A stretch of 48,913 nt of DNA from JBKBYG01 sp046313435 (GCA_046313435.1 JBKBYG010000011.1:1-48913), one strand, 5' to 3'; positions 8,937-17,987 are shown, counted from the first letter of the stretch. A program made the numbers and translations. The notes: generated from the letters alone by a model not told the origin.

Positions 8937-9848
8937 TTATATACTCCTCGATATAGAAGAATTAATTCTTTTTGCGCGTAAAATTTTCATAGGTTGTGAA
9001 AGTGTGTTTTCGTCAGAATCTAATAGGCGCTTTGCCCATGGCCTTAAATTATTTTCTGAGGGTTGAGGTTTTGAATCAATTAATGATTCTTGGGATAGGT
9101 TTTGATATTTAGGCTCATAACGTAATCTTGTTTTTCTAGTCCATTCTCTTGGTTTATGGTCAGTATATTCCATATTATCAAAATTTCTTTTAATATAAGT
9201 AGCTTTTTTATGACTGACAAATTCTCTCAAAGGAATATTTGGAGTTGATTCAGAGGTATCATTTAAATTAAGATTTTCTTCAGATTGCCCAGTTACGAAC
9301 TTAATTTCTTCTACTAAAGATTTTTCTCTTTCTTTTTTTCGCTCTACTTGCTTTATAGCAATACTTACTGGTAGTAAAGTTAAATCAATTAATTTATCAG
9401 TAAGTTTAATGGGTAATTCAATAGGCAAAATAAGTATTTCAAGTGCTGCTTTGATAAGTTTAGCTTTTGTATTACTTTCAGTGTTTAAAGCATTGTTATT
9501 ATGTTCAACCGCATCAGCAGCAGCGTGTTTTGCAGTTTGAATTAATACTAATAATGGTTTAATAATATTAAAATATTTTGCCGGATCAACAGCTTGTGTC
9601 CAATCAATATCTACAGTTTGATTTGATTGTATAGATGAGTTAGTAAACTTAGTTAAAAAAGAAACTCTTTCATTTTTACTTAAGTAGCCTTTTGCGTAAG
9701 CACTTGCCGCCCAAAACTTGAAACCTATATCAAAACCGCTCATATTAGTTTCAACAAATTTAATTTCGGGTTTTATAAAATTATTATGTAGTTCTAAAAA
9801 TGGTTTCTTTGTAGCTAATTCTAATCGTTTATTGAAATCTTTGGTCAT
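8937..9848 (-). CDS. Hypothetical 303-residue basic protein
   Basis: No family recognised. The N-terminal half looks helical with a hydrophobic, proline-containing stretch around residues 135-165 (ALEILILPIELPIKL and LTLLPVSIAIKQ) that could contact membrane without being a clear transmembrane helix. The C-terminal third is polar, basic and probably disordered (KPREWTRKTRLRYEPKYQ; ends LRAKRINSSISRSI). No signal peptide. The gene stands alone on the minus strand, ending at the shared hairpin. A polar, lineage-specific protein of this kind in a host-dependent bacterium could be a secreted effector; that is inference only. Confidence 0.65.
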   Translation of the reverse strand: MTKDFNKRLELATKKPFLELHNNFIKPEIKFVETNMSGFDIGFKFWAASAYAKGYLSKNERVSFLTKFTNSSIQSNQTVDIDWTQAVDPAKYFNIIKPLLVLIQTAKHAAADAVEHNNNALNTESNTKAKLIKAALEILILPIELPIKLTDKLIDLTLLPVSIAIKQVERKKEREKSLVEEIKFVTGQSEENLNLNDTSESTPNIPLREFVSHKKATYIKRNFDNMEYTDHKPREWTRKTRLRYEPKYQNLSQESLIDSKPQPSENNLRPWAKRLLDSDENTLSQPMKILRAKRINSSISRSI

Positions 9849-9969
9849 ATTTAAATCTTTTGTTAAGTAGTAGTTAATAATACATAATGAATATATAATA
9901 TATTATTTAACAATAAATCAATAACATTTTTGTTACAGTTTTATGAGAAATGTAATAATGTATAAAATA

Positions 9970-10506
9970 TTAACTTATACTAAACATATCGATGTATTCT
10001 TTCGCATGCATAGCATAATTTTCTGCAGAAACTGAAAAATATTTTATTTCTTCTTCAGTTAATTTTCTAAAAAATTTTGCTGGAGAGCCTGCCCAAAGTT
10101 CTCCAGATCTAATGATTTTGCCAGGTGTGACCAAGCTTCCTGCAGCAACCATCGCATTAGTTTCAACAATCACCTTGTCCATTAGTATTGAACCCATACC
10201 AATAAAAGCTCTATCTTGTATTGTACAAGCGTGTACTAAAACTTTGTGCCCAATTGTAACTTCTGAGCCAATTATAGTCGGCCCATCATTTCTACAAACA
10301 TGAATAACACTTCCATCCTGGATGTTTGTTTTGTCGCCGATAGTTATACTTGCTACGTCACCACGAATAGTGGAGTTAAACCAAATACTTGAGTGGCTAC
10401 CAATTTTAACATCCCCTACAATAATGGCATTAGGTGCAATGAAACAATCTTTAGGAATTAAGGGTGTTTTTTCTAAATAAGGGTAAATTTGGGGTTTAAA
10501 TATCAT
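9970..10506 (-). CDS. Gamma-carbonic-anhydrase-like hexapeptide-repeat protein
   Basis: A left-handed beta-helix protein of the YrdA/PaaY/gamma-carbonic anhydrase group. Hexapeptide repeats run from about residue 25 to 135 (IIVGDV, ITIGDK, TIIGSE, VTIGHK, AFIGMG, AMVAAG). The family signature RGDVASITIGDKTNIQDG is complete, and three His that would bind the metal are at 69, 87 and 92 (VIHV, IGHKVLVHA). The length of 178 residues is normal. Trimer formation and carbonic anhydrase activity are known for some members, but substrate here is unproven. It is a single gene on the minus strand with a weak leader. Confidence 0.88.
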   Translation of the reverse strand: MIFKPQIYPYLEKTPLIPKDCFIAPNAIIVGDVKIGSHSSIWFNSTIRGDVASITIGDKTNIQDGSVIHVCRNDGPTIIGSEVTIGHKVLVHACTIQDRAFIGMGSILMDKVIVETNAMVAAGSLVTPGKIIRSGELWAGSPAKFFRKLTEEEIKYFSVSAENYAMHAKEYIDMFSIS

Positions 10507-10591
10507 AAATTTTTACTGTAATGATTTTAAAGCGATTTTACACTTATTTTTTATTAATTACAATGTTCCCTTTGTGTTAAAAATTGTATAA

Positions 10592-10729
10592 TTAGTCAGT
10601 ACTTATTTTTTCAATTTCTTTAGCTGCATTATCCTTTATTTTTTGGTTCACATCTTTCTTTCTTAATGCTGTTACAGCGTCTTCGAAGTCATATTTCTTA
10701 GGTTCATGATTGTTTTGCTTATCTGCCAT
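10592..10729 (-). CDS. Small hypothetical protein, 45 residues
   Basis: A short frame reading MADKQNNHEPKKYDFEDAV at the start and ending AAKEIEKISTD, preceded by GAGGC 5 bases before ATG. It is highly charged, soluble and probably helical in its C-terminal half. The codon pattern and the ribosome site favour a real gene. Function unknown. Confidence 0.55.
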   Translation of the reverse strand: MADKQNNHEPKKYDFEDAVTALRKKDVNQKIKDNAAKEIEKISTD

Positions 10730-10898
10730 TTTTATGCCTCATTACCAATATATTAAATTTACATTTAAAAATCCTTTTAAAGAAGATCAATTTATATAAT
10801 TATGAAATTTCAATATATTCTCAATATAATATATGTTTTAAAAAATAAAAAACTAATAAATATGAAGTATGTGAAGCTACAATTTATCAAGACAAAAG

Positions 10899-10927
10899 TT
10901 GACAGTTTAAGTTTAATAAACTAATTT
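10899..10927 (+). promoter_or_regulatory. Sigma70-type promoter for prfA operon
   Basis: TTGACA (10899-10904) and TAATTT (10922-10927) are separated by 17 bases, 31 bases before the GTG of prfA. Consensus -35 and ideal spacing make it the likely promoter for prfA-phoU-gpmI-lepB-rnc-era. Confidence 0.6.
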
Positions 10928-10957
10928 AAAAAAAAATTAATTTTAAGGTTATAGAAA

Positions 10958-12034
10958 GTGAGCTTTGAACAAAATCTCGATAAAATACTAGCACGTCATA
11001 ATGAATTAAGAGAAAAACTTTCTAGTTTGGAGACTATAGGAAAGAATGAATTTGTGCAATGGTCTAAAGAATATTCAGATTTAAATCCAATAATTGATAC
11101 AATAAACAGTTTTAATAAAAATAAAAAAGAGATCACTGAATTAAAACAAATATTACAAGATAAGAATTCTGAAACTGATATGCGCGAATTAGCAGAAATT
11201 GAACTTGCTGAATTAGAAGAGCAATTACCTAAATTAGAGAAAGAGGTCAAGCTAGCTTTACTGCCGAAAGATAAGGCTGATGAAAAAAACGTTATTATAG
11301 AGGTTAGGGCAGGAACAGGCGGTGAAGAAGCAGCATTGTTTGCTTTTAATTTATTCAGAATGTACCAGCGTTATGCTGAAAAAAAACGTTGGAAATTTGA
11401 AGTAATGTCGGTATCCGAAACTGGGATAGGTGGCTATAAAGAAGCATCTGCAGAAATAACAGGAAATAATGTATTTGCTAAACTTAAATTTGAATCAGGG
11501 GTTCATAGGGTGCAAAGAGTGCCTGAAACTGAATCAAGTGGAAGAGTTCATACATCTGCAGCAACAGTTGCAGTATTGCCTGAAGCTGAAGAAGTAGATG
11601 TAGTAATAAATGAAAAAGATCTTCGTATAGATGTGTTCCGTGCAAGTGGACCAGGCGGACAATCGGTTAATACAACTGATAGTGCAGTGAGGATAACTCA
11701 TATACCTACAGGTATAGTTGTCCAACAGCAGGATGAAAAATCTCAACATAAAAATAAAGCAAAAGCTTTAAAAATTTTACGCTCAAGAATTTATGAAGCT
11801 GAGAGAGCCGCAAAGGATGCTGAAAGAGCTGCAAATCGCAAAGGCCAAGTGGGCTCTGGCGATAGATCAGAGCGTATTAGAACTTATAATTTTCCGCAAG
11901 GAAGAGTAAGTGACCACAGAATTAATCTCACATTATATAAAATTGATACAATCATGAATGAAGGTGATTTAGATGAATTTATTGAAGCCTTAATTGCAGA
12001 AGATGAAGCATTAAGATTGTCTGAAGCAATATAA
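10958..12034 (+). CDS. prfA: Peptide chain release factor 1
   Basis: RF1 reads UAA and UAG in the ribosomal A site and triggers peptide release. The stop-codon-recognition segment RVQRVPETESSGRVHTS holds the PxT tripeptide of RF1, and the GGQ motif that enters the peptidyl transferase centre is in ASGPGGQSVNTTDSAVRITH. Length of 358 residues is standard. The start is GTG (MSFEQN). It heads a closely spaced plus-strand run; prmC, which often follows prfA, is absent here and phoU follows after 18 bases. Stop usage in the window is mostly TAA, consistent with heavy RF1 use. Confidence 0.97.
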   Translation: MSFEQNLDKILARHNELREKLSSLETIGKNEFVQWSKEYSDLNPIIDTINSFNKNKKEITELKQILQDKNSETDMRELAEIELAELEEQLPKLEKEVKLALLPKDKADEKNVIIEVRAGTGGEEAALFAFNLFRMYQRYAEKKRWKFEVMSVSETGIGGYKEASAEITGNNVFAKLKFESGVHRVQRVPETESSGRVHTSAATVAVLPEAEEVDVVINEKDLRIDVFRASGPGGQSVNTTDSAVRITHIPTGIVVQQQDEKSQHKNKAKALKILRSRIYEAERAAKDAERAANRKGQVGSGDRSERIRTYNFPQGRVSDHRINLTLYKIDTIMNEGDLDEFIEALIAEDEALRLSEAI

Positions 12035-12052
12035 ACATTAGGAGGAAATTTT

Positions 12053-12730
12053 ATGTCGAGTCATATCGTTCATTCTTATGATAAAGATTTATCTTCTCTT
12101 ACAAAAGAAATAGTTGAAATGGGTTTATTAGTAAAAGAAATTCTAATTTTATCTAATAATTCACTTCAAAACAAAGATTTAGATTGTATAGATAAGGCAG
12201 AAGAAATTGATACAAAAATCAATAATTTTGATGAGCATATTGAAGCCCAGGCGATTAAAATAATAGCTTTGAGGCAGCCGATGGCTGTCGATTTGCGTCA
12301 AGCAGTATCAGCTTTAAAATTAGCTGTTATTATGGAAAGGATGGGAGATCTTTGCAAGAATACAACAAAGAGAGCAGCAAAAATTGATATTGATATTGAT
12401 GATTCAATTAAAGAAAAAATTAATAAAATGACTAACCTTATTAGTTTTATGCTTGATGAAACATTGTCTGCATATAAAGAAAATAATGATGATAAAGCGC
12501 GTCCGATTGCTAAAAATGATGAGGAAGTTGATTTAATATATTATGATTTATTGGAGACTCTTAAGTATAAAATGACTAATGAGCCTGAATCAGTTCCTTC
12601 TTACAGTCAAGTAATGTTATCAATTAAAAATATTGAAAGGATAGGTGATTATACTGTCAAAATAGCAAATATGCTGATCTATATTGTAAAAGGTGAAAGA
12701 GTTCCTAAAATTTCTAAAAGATTTACTTAA
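12053..12730 (+). CDS. phoU: Phosphate-signalling regulator PhoU
   Basis: PhoU modulates the Pst phosphate transporter and PhoR kinase. The 225-residue protein has two PhoU three-helix units, with the metal-binding/family motifs around ERMGDLCKNTTKRA (first half) and IERIGDYTVKIANM (second half), both conserved. Translation starts after TAGGAGG. No pst or phoB/phoR gene is next to it; it is instead embedded in the prfA-gpmI run with 18- and 2-base gaps, so it is probably expressed constitutively. Confidence 0.94.
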   Translation: MSSHIVHSYDKDLSSLTKEIVEMGLLVKEILILSNNSLQNKDLDCIDKAEEIDTKINNFDEHIEAQAIKIIALRQPMAVDLRQAVSALKLAVIMERMGDLCKNTTKRAAKIDIDIDDSIKEKINKMTNLISFMLDETLSAYKENNDDKARPIAKNDEEVDLIYYDLLETLKYKMTNEPESVPSYSQVMLSIKNIERIGDYTVKIANMLIYIVKGERVPKISKRFT

Positions 12731-12732
12731 CT

Positions 12733-14289
12733 ATGATTCTTAGAAATATACCAAAACCGATAATATTGTGTATTCTAGATGGATGGGGAATTAAAGAAAA
12801 AAGCATTTCCAATGCTATTGCTATGGCTGATACACCATTTTTAAATTATCTTTATAATAATTTTCCATATTCATGCTTAAGTACTTCAGGTGTTGATGTA
12901 GGGTTGCCTGAAGGTCAGATGGGTAATTCTGAAGTTGGCCATATGAGTATTGGTTGCGGAAGAGTAATTTTGCAGGACTTAGTAAGAATTAATGATTCCA
13001 TTTCTAAAAATCAATTGGAAGAAAATGAAGATCTAATTCGATTTATATCAAATATTAAAGACCAAAATAAATGTCACATAATGGGTCTCTTTTCGGAAGG
13101 AGGAGTTCATTCTCATCAGCAACATATAATATATCTAGCTCAGTTTCTTTCGCGAAATAATATCAAAGTAGTTTTGCATCTATTTACGGATGGAAGAGAT
13201 ACTGCGCCAATGAATATAAAATATAATTTTGATATAATTAATGAGTTACTAAAAGATAAAAATATTTCACTTGCTACAGTTTCTGGGCGCTATTATGGGA
13301 TGGATAGAGATAATCGGTGGGACAGAACTGAACTTGCGTTTAATGCAATAGTTTATGGTAAAGCAGAAAGAGAAGAAAATATTGAAAATTTAATAAATAA
13401 AAATTATTCAAAAAATATATTTGATGAATTTATAAAACCAACGATAATTGGTGAATATAAAGGGATTAAAGAAGATGATGCGATTATTATGGTTAATTTT
13501 AGATCAGATAGAGTAAGGCAAATTTTATCAGCATTGTGCTTAAAAGAATTTAAAGGATTTAATAGAGGAAATTTTAAACCTATTTATAAGGCATTAGGAA
13601 TGGTTGAATATTCAGAAGAATTATCAAGATATATGCCTGCATTATTTCATAATATTAAGCCAAAAAATTCTTTACCTGAAATATTGTCGCAATTAAATTT
13701 TAAACAGCTTAGAATAGCGGAAACTGAAAAATACGCCCATGTTACATTTTTCTTTAATGGTGGTGAAGAGGAGCCATATCCGGGTGAAGAAAGAATTTTA
13801 ATATCTTCTCCTAAAGTTTCTACTTATGATTTAATGCCAGAAATGTCTGCTTATCAGATTACTGACAAAATATTAGAAACTGTAAATGATGGAAAGCATG
13901 ATATAATTATAGTTAATTATGCTAATTGTGATATGGTTGGTCACACTGGAAACTTAAGTCAAACAATTAAAGCAGTAGAAACTATTGATATTTGTTTAAA
14001 AAAAATACATGATAGTATATGTGATATTAATGGAATCCTTATTATTACTTCTGACCATGGTAATGCTGAGGAAATGTTTAGTGAGGAGACAAAGCTTCCT
14101 CATACTGCCCATACTACAAATTTAGTACCTTTTATAATAACTGGGAAAAATATTGATAAAAGTAATCTAATGGTCAGAGACGGTAAACTTAGTGATATTG
14201 CTCCTACCATATTACATCTTATGAATATAGATAAACCTGAAGAAATGACCGGGAATTCTCTAATTAAATTAAAAGAAAAAATCCTATGA
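12733..14289 (+). CDS. gpmI: 2,3-bisphosphoglycerate-independent phosphoglycerate mutase
   Basis: iPGM interconverts 3- and 2-phosphoglycerate with two Mn ions. Metal and phosphate residues are seen in LCILDGWG (Asp16), GNSEVGHMSIG with catalytic Ser66, FTDGRDTAP, TSDHGNAEEM and HTAHTTNLVPF. At 518 residues it has the usual alkaline-phosphatase-like plus phosphotransferase domain size. It begins 2 bases after phoU and its TGA overlaps the ATG of lepB by 4 bases (ATGA), so translation is coupled. Presence of this glycolytic/gluconeogenic step is notable because many Rickettsia lack glycolysis. Confidence 0.95.
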   Translation: MILRNIPKPIILCILDGWGIKEKSISNAIAMADTPFLNYLYNNFPYSCLSTSGVDVGLPEGQMGNSEVGHMSIGCGRVILQDLVRINDSISKNQLEENEDLIRFISNIKDQNKCHIMGLFSEGGVHSHQQHIIYLAQFLSRNNIKVVLHLFTDGRDTAPMNIKYNFDIINELLKDKNISLATVSGRYYGMDRDNRWDRTELAFNAIVYGKAEREENIENLINKNYSKNIFDEFIKPTIIGEYKGIKEDDAIIMVNFRSDRVRQILSALCLKEFKGFNRGNFKPIYKALGMVEYSEELSRYMPALFHNIKPKNSLPEILSQLNFKQLRIAETEKYAHVTFFFNGGEEEPYPGEERILISSPKVSTYDLMPEMSAYQITDKILETVNDGKHDIIIVNYANCDMVGHTGNLSQTIKAVETIDICLKKIHDSICDINGILIITSDHGNAEEMFSEETKLPHTAHTTNLVPFIITGKNIDKSNLMVRDGKLSDIAPTILHLMNIDKPEEMTGNSLIKLKEKIL

Positions 14290-15062
14290 AAAATGAAAAT
14301 CAAACAGCCGATACTCATCAAGCAAAACTAAAAGAATTGTTAGAAATATCAAAAACTTTTATAGGGGCATTAATATTAGCAATGTTGTTTCGTTCATTTG
14401 TCTATGACCCATATCATATACCTTCAGGATCAATGAAACCTAATTTAATAGAAGGCGATTATATTTTCGTTTCAAAATTTGCCTATGGTTATAGTCGTTA
14501 TTCATTTCCATTTGGACCTAACTTATTTAAGGGTAGAATTGCTGTTTTGAATAAGCCAGAGCGCGGAGATATAGTAGTTTTCAAGTTACCTAGTGATAAT
14601 AAAACAAATTTTATAAAAAGACTAATAGGTCTACCAGGTGACAAAATACAAGTAAAAGAGAATATCCTATATATTAATAATGTTGCAGTTGAAAGAGAGT
14701 TTGTAGGGAACTATAAAGATCAAATGAATCCATATAATCCGTTTAAAGAATATTTAGAAAAATTGCTTTCAGGGGTAGAGTATTATGTTATAGATCAACT
14801 AGATAAAAATACTCTTGATAATACAATTGAGTTTGAAGTGCCTGAAGGACATTATTTCTTTATGGGAGATAATCGTGACAATTCGCAAGATAGCAGAGTT
14901 TTAAATAAGGTGGGCTTTGTTCCTGAAGAAAATATAATTGGAAAAGCAGAAATTATTTTATTTTCGTCTAATGCAAAATTATATGAGCCTTGGAAATGGT
15001 TGTTTGCCTTTAAAAAGGACCGTTTTTTGGTTAGTTTACATCCAATAAAGAAAAATAATTAA
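14286..15062 (+). CDS. lepB: Signal peptidase I
   Basis: An inner-membrane serine protease with a Ser/Lys dyad that removes Sec and Tat signal peptides. One N-terminal membrane segment (residues about 24-40, KTFIGALILAMLF), then box B SGSMKPNL with Ser49, box D KRLIGLPGDK with Lys111, and box E FMGDNRDNSQDSR. 258 residues, typical for alphaproteobacteria. The ATG overlaps the gpmI stop; rnc follows 5 bases after its stop, the conserved lepB-rnc-era order. Confidence 0.96.
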   Translation: MKNENQTADTHQAKLKELLEISKTFIGALILAMLFRSFVYDPYHIPSGSMKPNLIEGDYIFVSKFAYGYSRYSFPFGPNLFKGRIAVLNKPERGDIVVFKLPSDNKTNFIKRLIGLPGDKIQVKENILYINNVAVEREFVGNYKDQMNPYNPFKEYLEKLLSGVEYYVIDQLDKNTLDNTIEFEVPEGHYFFMGDNRDNSQDSRVLNKVGFVPEENIIGKAEIILFSSNAKLYEPWKWLFAFKKDRFLVSLHPIKKNN

Positions 15063-15067
15063 AAAAA

Positions 15068-15751
15068 ATGAGTAACTTAATTGAATTGATTGAGTATGAA
15101 TTTAAGAATAAAGAATTATTAGAAGCTGCTCTTACTCATCCAAGTATTTTTAACAACAAACAAAATACTTTAATCCATAATGTAAATTATGAAAAACTAG
15201 AATTTCTAGGAGATGCAGTGTTAGGCTTAATAATGACGGAGTTTTTAATAAAAGAATATGTTTCTGAAACAGAAGGTTCGCTTGCAAAGAGAAGAGCCGC
15301 ATTAGTTTCTGGAGCAACTCTAGCTCAAGTTGCAAATAAAATCAATCTTGGCCCAAACATCAAAATGACCCAAGGTGAAGATCTTTCAGGTGGTAGGGAA
15401 AATCAACATAATTTAGAGAATTGTTTAGAAGCATTAATAGGAGCTTTGTATCTAGATGGGGGCTTTGAAATTGCAAAAAAATTTATTCACACAAACTGGA
15501 TTTCATTTGCAAATGAAATGCATGAACCTCCCAAAGATCCTAAAACTGCTTTACAAGAATGGGCGCAAAAACATTCTAAAGCTATACCTGAATATATTAT
15601 AACTAAATCTGAAGGCCCTGCACATTTACCTAAATTTACTGTAAAAGTTATAGTAGAAGATATGGAAGAAGTATTTGCAGAAGGTAAATCAAAGAAAATA
15701 GCAGAAAGAAAAGCAGCTCAAATTTTACTAAAAAAAATTGAAGGAAATTAA
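15068..15751 (+). CDS. rnc: Ribonuclease III
   Basis: Cleaves double-stranded RNA in rRNA processing and regulation. The catalytic signature YEKLEFLGDAVLGL (residues 41-54, metal residues Glu45 and Asp49) is present, followed by the second acidic cluster ENCLEALIGALYLDGG, and a C-terminal dsRNA-binding domain beginning DPKTALQEWAQK and ending AERKAAQILLKKI. 227 residues, normal. Its TAA shares the A with the ATG of era, coupling the two. Confidence 0.96.
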   Translation: MSNLIELIEYEFKNKELLEAALTHPSIFNNKQNTLIHNVNYEKLEFLGDAVLGLIMTEFLIKEYVSETEGSLAKRRAALVSGATLAQVANKINLGPNIKMTQGEDLSGGRENQHNLENCLEALIGALYLDGGFEIAKKFIHTNWISFANEMHEPPKDPKTALQEWAQKHSKAIPEYIITKSEGPAHLPKFTVKVIVEDMEEVFAEGKSKKIAERKAAQILLKKIEGN

Positions 15752-16659
15752 TGGATTATCAAAACGAAAACAATTCTAACCTTAAAGAAAAGAAATGCTC
15801 ACATATTGCCCTTATAGGCTCACCTAATGCAGGTAAATCAACTTTGCTGAATAATCTTATTGGCAGCAAAATATCAATCATTTCTCCAAAAGTGCAGACT
15901 ACTAGAAATATGATTAATGGTATATGTATTTATGATAATGCTCAGCTTATTTTTATTGATACACCTGGTATATTTACTCCTAGCGGAAAACTTGAAAAAG
16001 CAATAGTCAAAGTAGCATGGCGTGGCGTTAGTGATGCTGAGCAAATTGCGCTATTAATTGATAGCAAAAAAGGGATCGATAAGAACACACAAAATATTAT
16101 AGATGCACTTGTTACTAAAAATCTAAAAGCTTGCTTAATATTAAATAAAATTGATCTTGTCAAAAGGACTCAGTTATTATTACTGGCTGAAGAGCTCAGT
16201 AAGTATGAGAATTTTACTAATATTTTTATGATTTCTGCACTAACTGGGGAAGGAGTAGAAGATTTAAAAAAACATTTTAGAGATAATGCTGATATATCGG
16301 AATGGTTATATCCTGAAGATGAAATCACTACTTTACCAAAAAGATTTTTTGCAACAGAGTTAGTTAGAGAGCAATTATTCTTAAACCTAGATCAGGAGCT
16401 TCCATATAATCTTGCTGTGGAGTGTGAAAAATGGGAAGAATTTGATAATGGTGAGGTCAAGATTAACTTAGTTATATACATTACAAGAGATAGTCAGAAA
16501 AAAATTATTATTGGTAAAGCTGGAAGTATGATTAAAAAAATTGGTCAGACCGCAAGAGAAGAACTTGAAGAAATGCTAGAGCAGAAAGTTCATCTGTTTA
16601 TCTTTATTAAAGTAAGAGAAAATTGGTTAGATAATCCAGATTTATTGCCTACATATTAA
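15751..16659 (+). CDS. era: GTPase Era
   Basis: Ribosome-assembly GTPase that binds the 3' end of 16S rRNA. P-loop GSPNAGKST (residues 23-31), switch region FIDTPGIF, NKID at the guanine-specificity site and a C-terminal KH domain (IIIGKAGSMIKKIGQTAR). The length of 302 is standard. The ATG overlaps the rnc stop by one base. It is the last gene of the run; a repeat element lies immediately downstream. Confidence 0.96.
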   Translation: MDYQNENNSNLKEKKCSHIALIGSPNAGKSTLLNNLIGSKISIISPKVQTTRNMINGICIYDNAQLIFIDTPGIFTPSGKLEKAIVKVAWRGVSDAEQIALLIDSKKGIDKNTQNIIDALVTKNLKACLILNKIDLVKRTQLLLLAEELSKYENFTNIFMISALTGEGVEDLKKHFRDNADISEWLYPEDEITTLPKRFFATELVREQLFLNLDQELPYNLAVECEKWEEFDNGEVKINLVIYITRDSQKKIIIGKAGSMIKKIGQTAREELEEMLEQKVHLFIFIKVRENWLDNPDLLPTY

Positions 16660-16663
16660 ATAA

Positions 16664-16757
16664 AGTTTTTTAAGTTGAAGTTCTAACGTTGTTACTTGTC
16701 GCTCACCTACTGTTCCTTAGGCTTCGCTTTTTGCGTCTAGCGTTACTTTCAATTTAA
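16664..16757 (+). repeat. Dispersed inverted-repeat element, copy A (after era)
   Basis: The 30 bases at 16664-16693 match, in reverse complement, 29 of 30 bases at 41395-41424 downstream of udg. The outer ends TTAAGTTGAAGT (16669-16680) and ACTTTCAATTTAA (16745-16757) form an imperfect inverted repeat, giving a 90-base element like a short palindromic or MITE-type repeat. Both copies sit just after a gene stop. Confidence 0.7.
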
Positions 16758-16846
16758 TTCACTCTATAATACTTGAAATAATAAATAGCCTTATTATCTC
16801 ATTATTAAGATAGTATCATAATTCAAATGATTTAAGAGGTATTTAT

Positions 16847-17020
16847 ATGACTAAAGATTTGCATAAAGGCGATAAAGTAAAATGGAATACTCCGCAAGGA
16901 ATGACTGAAGGAAAAATTACTGAAGTTAATGGTTCAGGCGATGACGCAAGATACAAGGTTGAAAGCGCTAAATCAGGTAAAACTGCAATACATAAAGGTG
17001 ATGCTTTAAAGAGAACCTAA
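16847..17020 (+). CDS. Hypervirulence-associated-type TUDOR domain protein (DUF2945-like)
   Basis: A 57-residue protein, MTKDLHKGDKVKWNTPQGMT at its start, with GKITEVNGSGDDARYKV and ending AIHKGDALKRT. This matches small bacterial proteins with a single SH3/Tudor-like barrel (DUF2945, 'HVA1 TUDOR'). AAGAGG lies before the ATG, supporting the start. Function of the family is unknown; it may bind nucleic acid or protein. It is a single-gene unit between era and flgH. Confidence 0.75.
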   Translation: MTKDLHKGDKVKWNTPQGMTEGKITEVNGSGDDARYKVESAKSGKTAIHKGDALKRT

Positions 17021-17072
17021 CTCAAATCTATTATCACTAGTATTTCTTACTTTTTTGGTAATAAGGAGTTTT

Positions 17073-17100
17073 TTGCTGAACATACGCTGTTATATATATT
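17073..17100 (+). promoter_or_regulatory. Possible promoter for flgH
   Basis: TTGCTG (17073-17078) and TATATT (17095-17100) with 16-base spacing, 69 bases before the flgH ATG. Match is moderate; alternatives in this AT-rich stretch exist. Confidence 0.3.
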
Positions 17101-17168
17101 TAAAAACACTTTCTTAACCTTTGATTGTTAATCTAGCTTTTCTTAAAATAAAATAATAAAAAGGTTTT

Positions 17169-17942
17169 ATGAAAAAGATTTTATATATCTCATTACTTCT
17201 CGCCACCAGCTGTATGCCAGCAACTATTGAAAAGCTTAAGAAAGTTGGTCAAGCTCCAGAATTTGAAAAAATGGAAATGCCTATGCAGAAAAGTGATTAC
17301 AAACCAATTAATTGGTCTGGAAATAATGATCAGGTTAAACAAACGAATTATAATCACTCACAAGAAGCTACATTAAAACCTAAACATGCGAATTCTTTAT
17401 GGCAGCCAGGGGCTAGAACTTTTTTTAGAGATCAGAGAGCAAGAAGAGTAGGAGATATACTGAAAGTTAGTATTAATATCAACGATACGGCTAATTGGAG
17501 TAATAAAACACAACAGACAAGAACTACTAAAGAATCTTCAAGTGCTCCAAATATATTTGGACTTGAAGGTAAGCTTAAGAATGTTATTAAAGGCATAGAT
17601 CCTACCAATTTATTTACAGCAGCAGGTAATGATGATTTAGGCGGGAAAGGAACTATTAGCCGTAACGAAGCAGTTCAAACTGAAGTCTCAGCTATGGTAA
17701 CGCAGATACTTCCTAATGGCAATTTAGTTATACAAGCCCACCAGGAAGTACGGGTAAATTTTGAACTTAGAGAAATAACGGTAGAAGGTATTGTAAGACC
17801 TGAAGATATTACTTCAGATAATTTAGTTACTTCAGATCAAATTGCTGAAGCGAGAATATCTTATGGTGGCCGCGGAAATATAACGAATTTGCAGCAACCA
17901 CGTTGGGGCAACCAGGTTATGGATATTATTAATCCTTTCTAA
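17169..17942 (+). CDS. flgH: Flagellar L-ring protein FlgH
   Basis: FlgH is the outer-membrane lipoprotein ring of the flagellar basal body. The N-terminus has a lipoprotein signal with Cys15 (LLLATSC). The body shows the family pattern: SLWQPGARTFFRDQRARRVGD near residue 77, a central NxxTxR-rich strand, and the conserved C-terminus VEGIVRPEDITSDNLVTSDQ followed by EARISYGGRG. 257 residues is normal. No other flagellar gene is adjacent, as is usual in the scattered flagellar sets of some Rickettsiales; flgA, which often precedes flgH, is not here. AAAAGG precedes the ATG. Confidence 0.94.
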   Translation: MKKILYISLLLATSCMPATIEKLKKVGQAPEFEKMEMPMQKSDYKPINWSGNNDQVKQTNYNHSQEATLKPKHANSLWQPGARTFFRDQRARRVGDILKVSININDTANWSNKTQQTRTTKESSSAPNIFGLEGKLKNVIKGIDPTNLFTAAGNDDLGGKGTISRNEAVQTEVSAMVTQILPNGNLVIQAHQEVRVNFELREITVEGIVRPEDITSDNLVTSDQIAEARISYGGRGNITNLQQPRWGNQVMDIINPF

Positions 17943-17950
17943 TTATTTTG

Positions 17951-17982
17951 TATATAAGGTTAGAAAATTCTAATCTTATATA
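17951..17982. terminator. Bidirectional hairpin terminator
   Basis: A 14-bp stem (TATATAAGGTTAGA / TCTAATCTTATATA, one G-U pair) with a 4-base loop, between convergent flgH and the gene ending at 17988. Confidence 0.8.
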
Positions 17983-17987
17983 TTTAC

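Noticed and set aside
10996..11250. Minus-strand frame within prfA
   Set aside because: It is antisense to a fully conserved RF1 region, Ser/Leu/Phe-rich as expected of an AT-rich shadow, with no ribosome-binding site.
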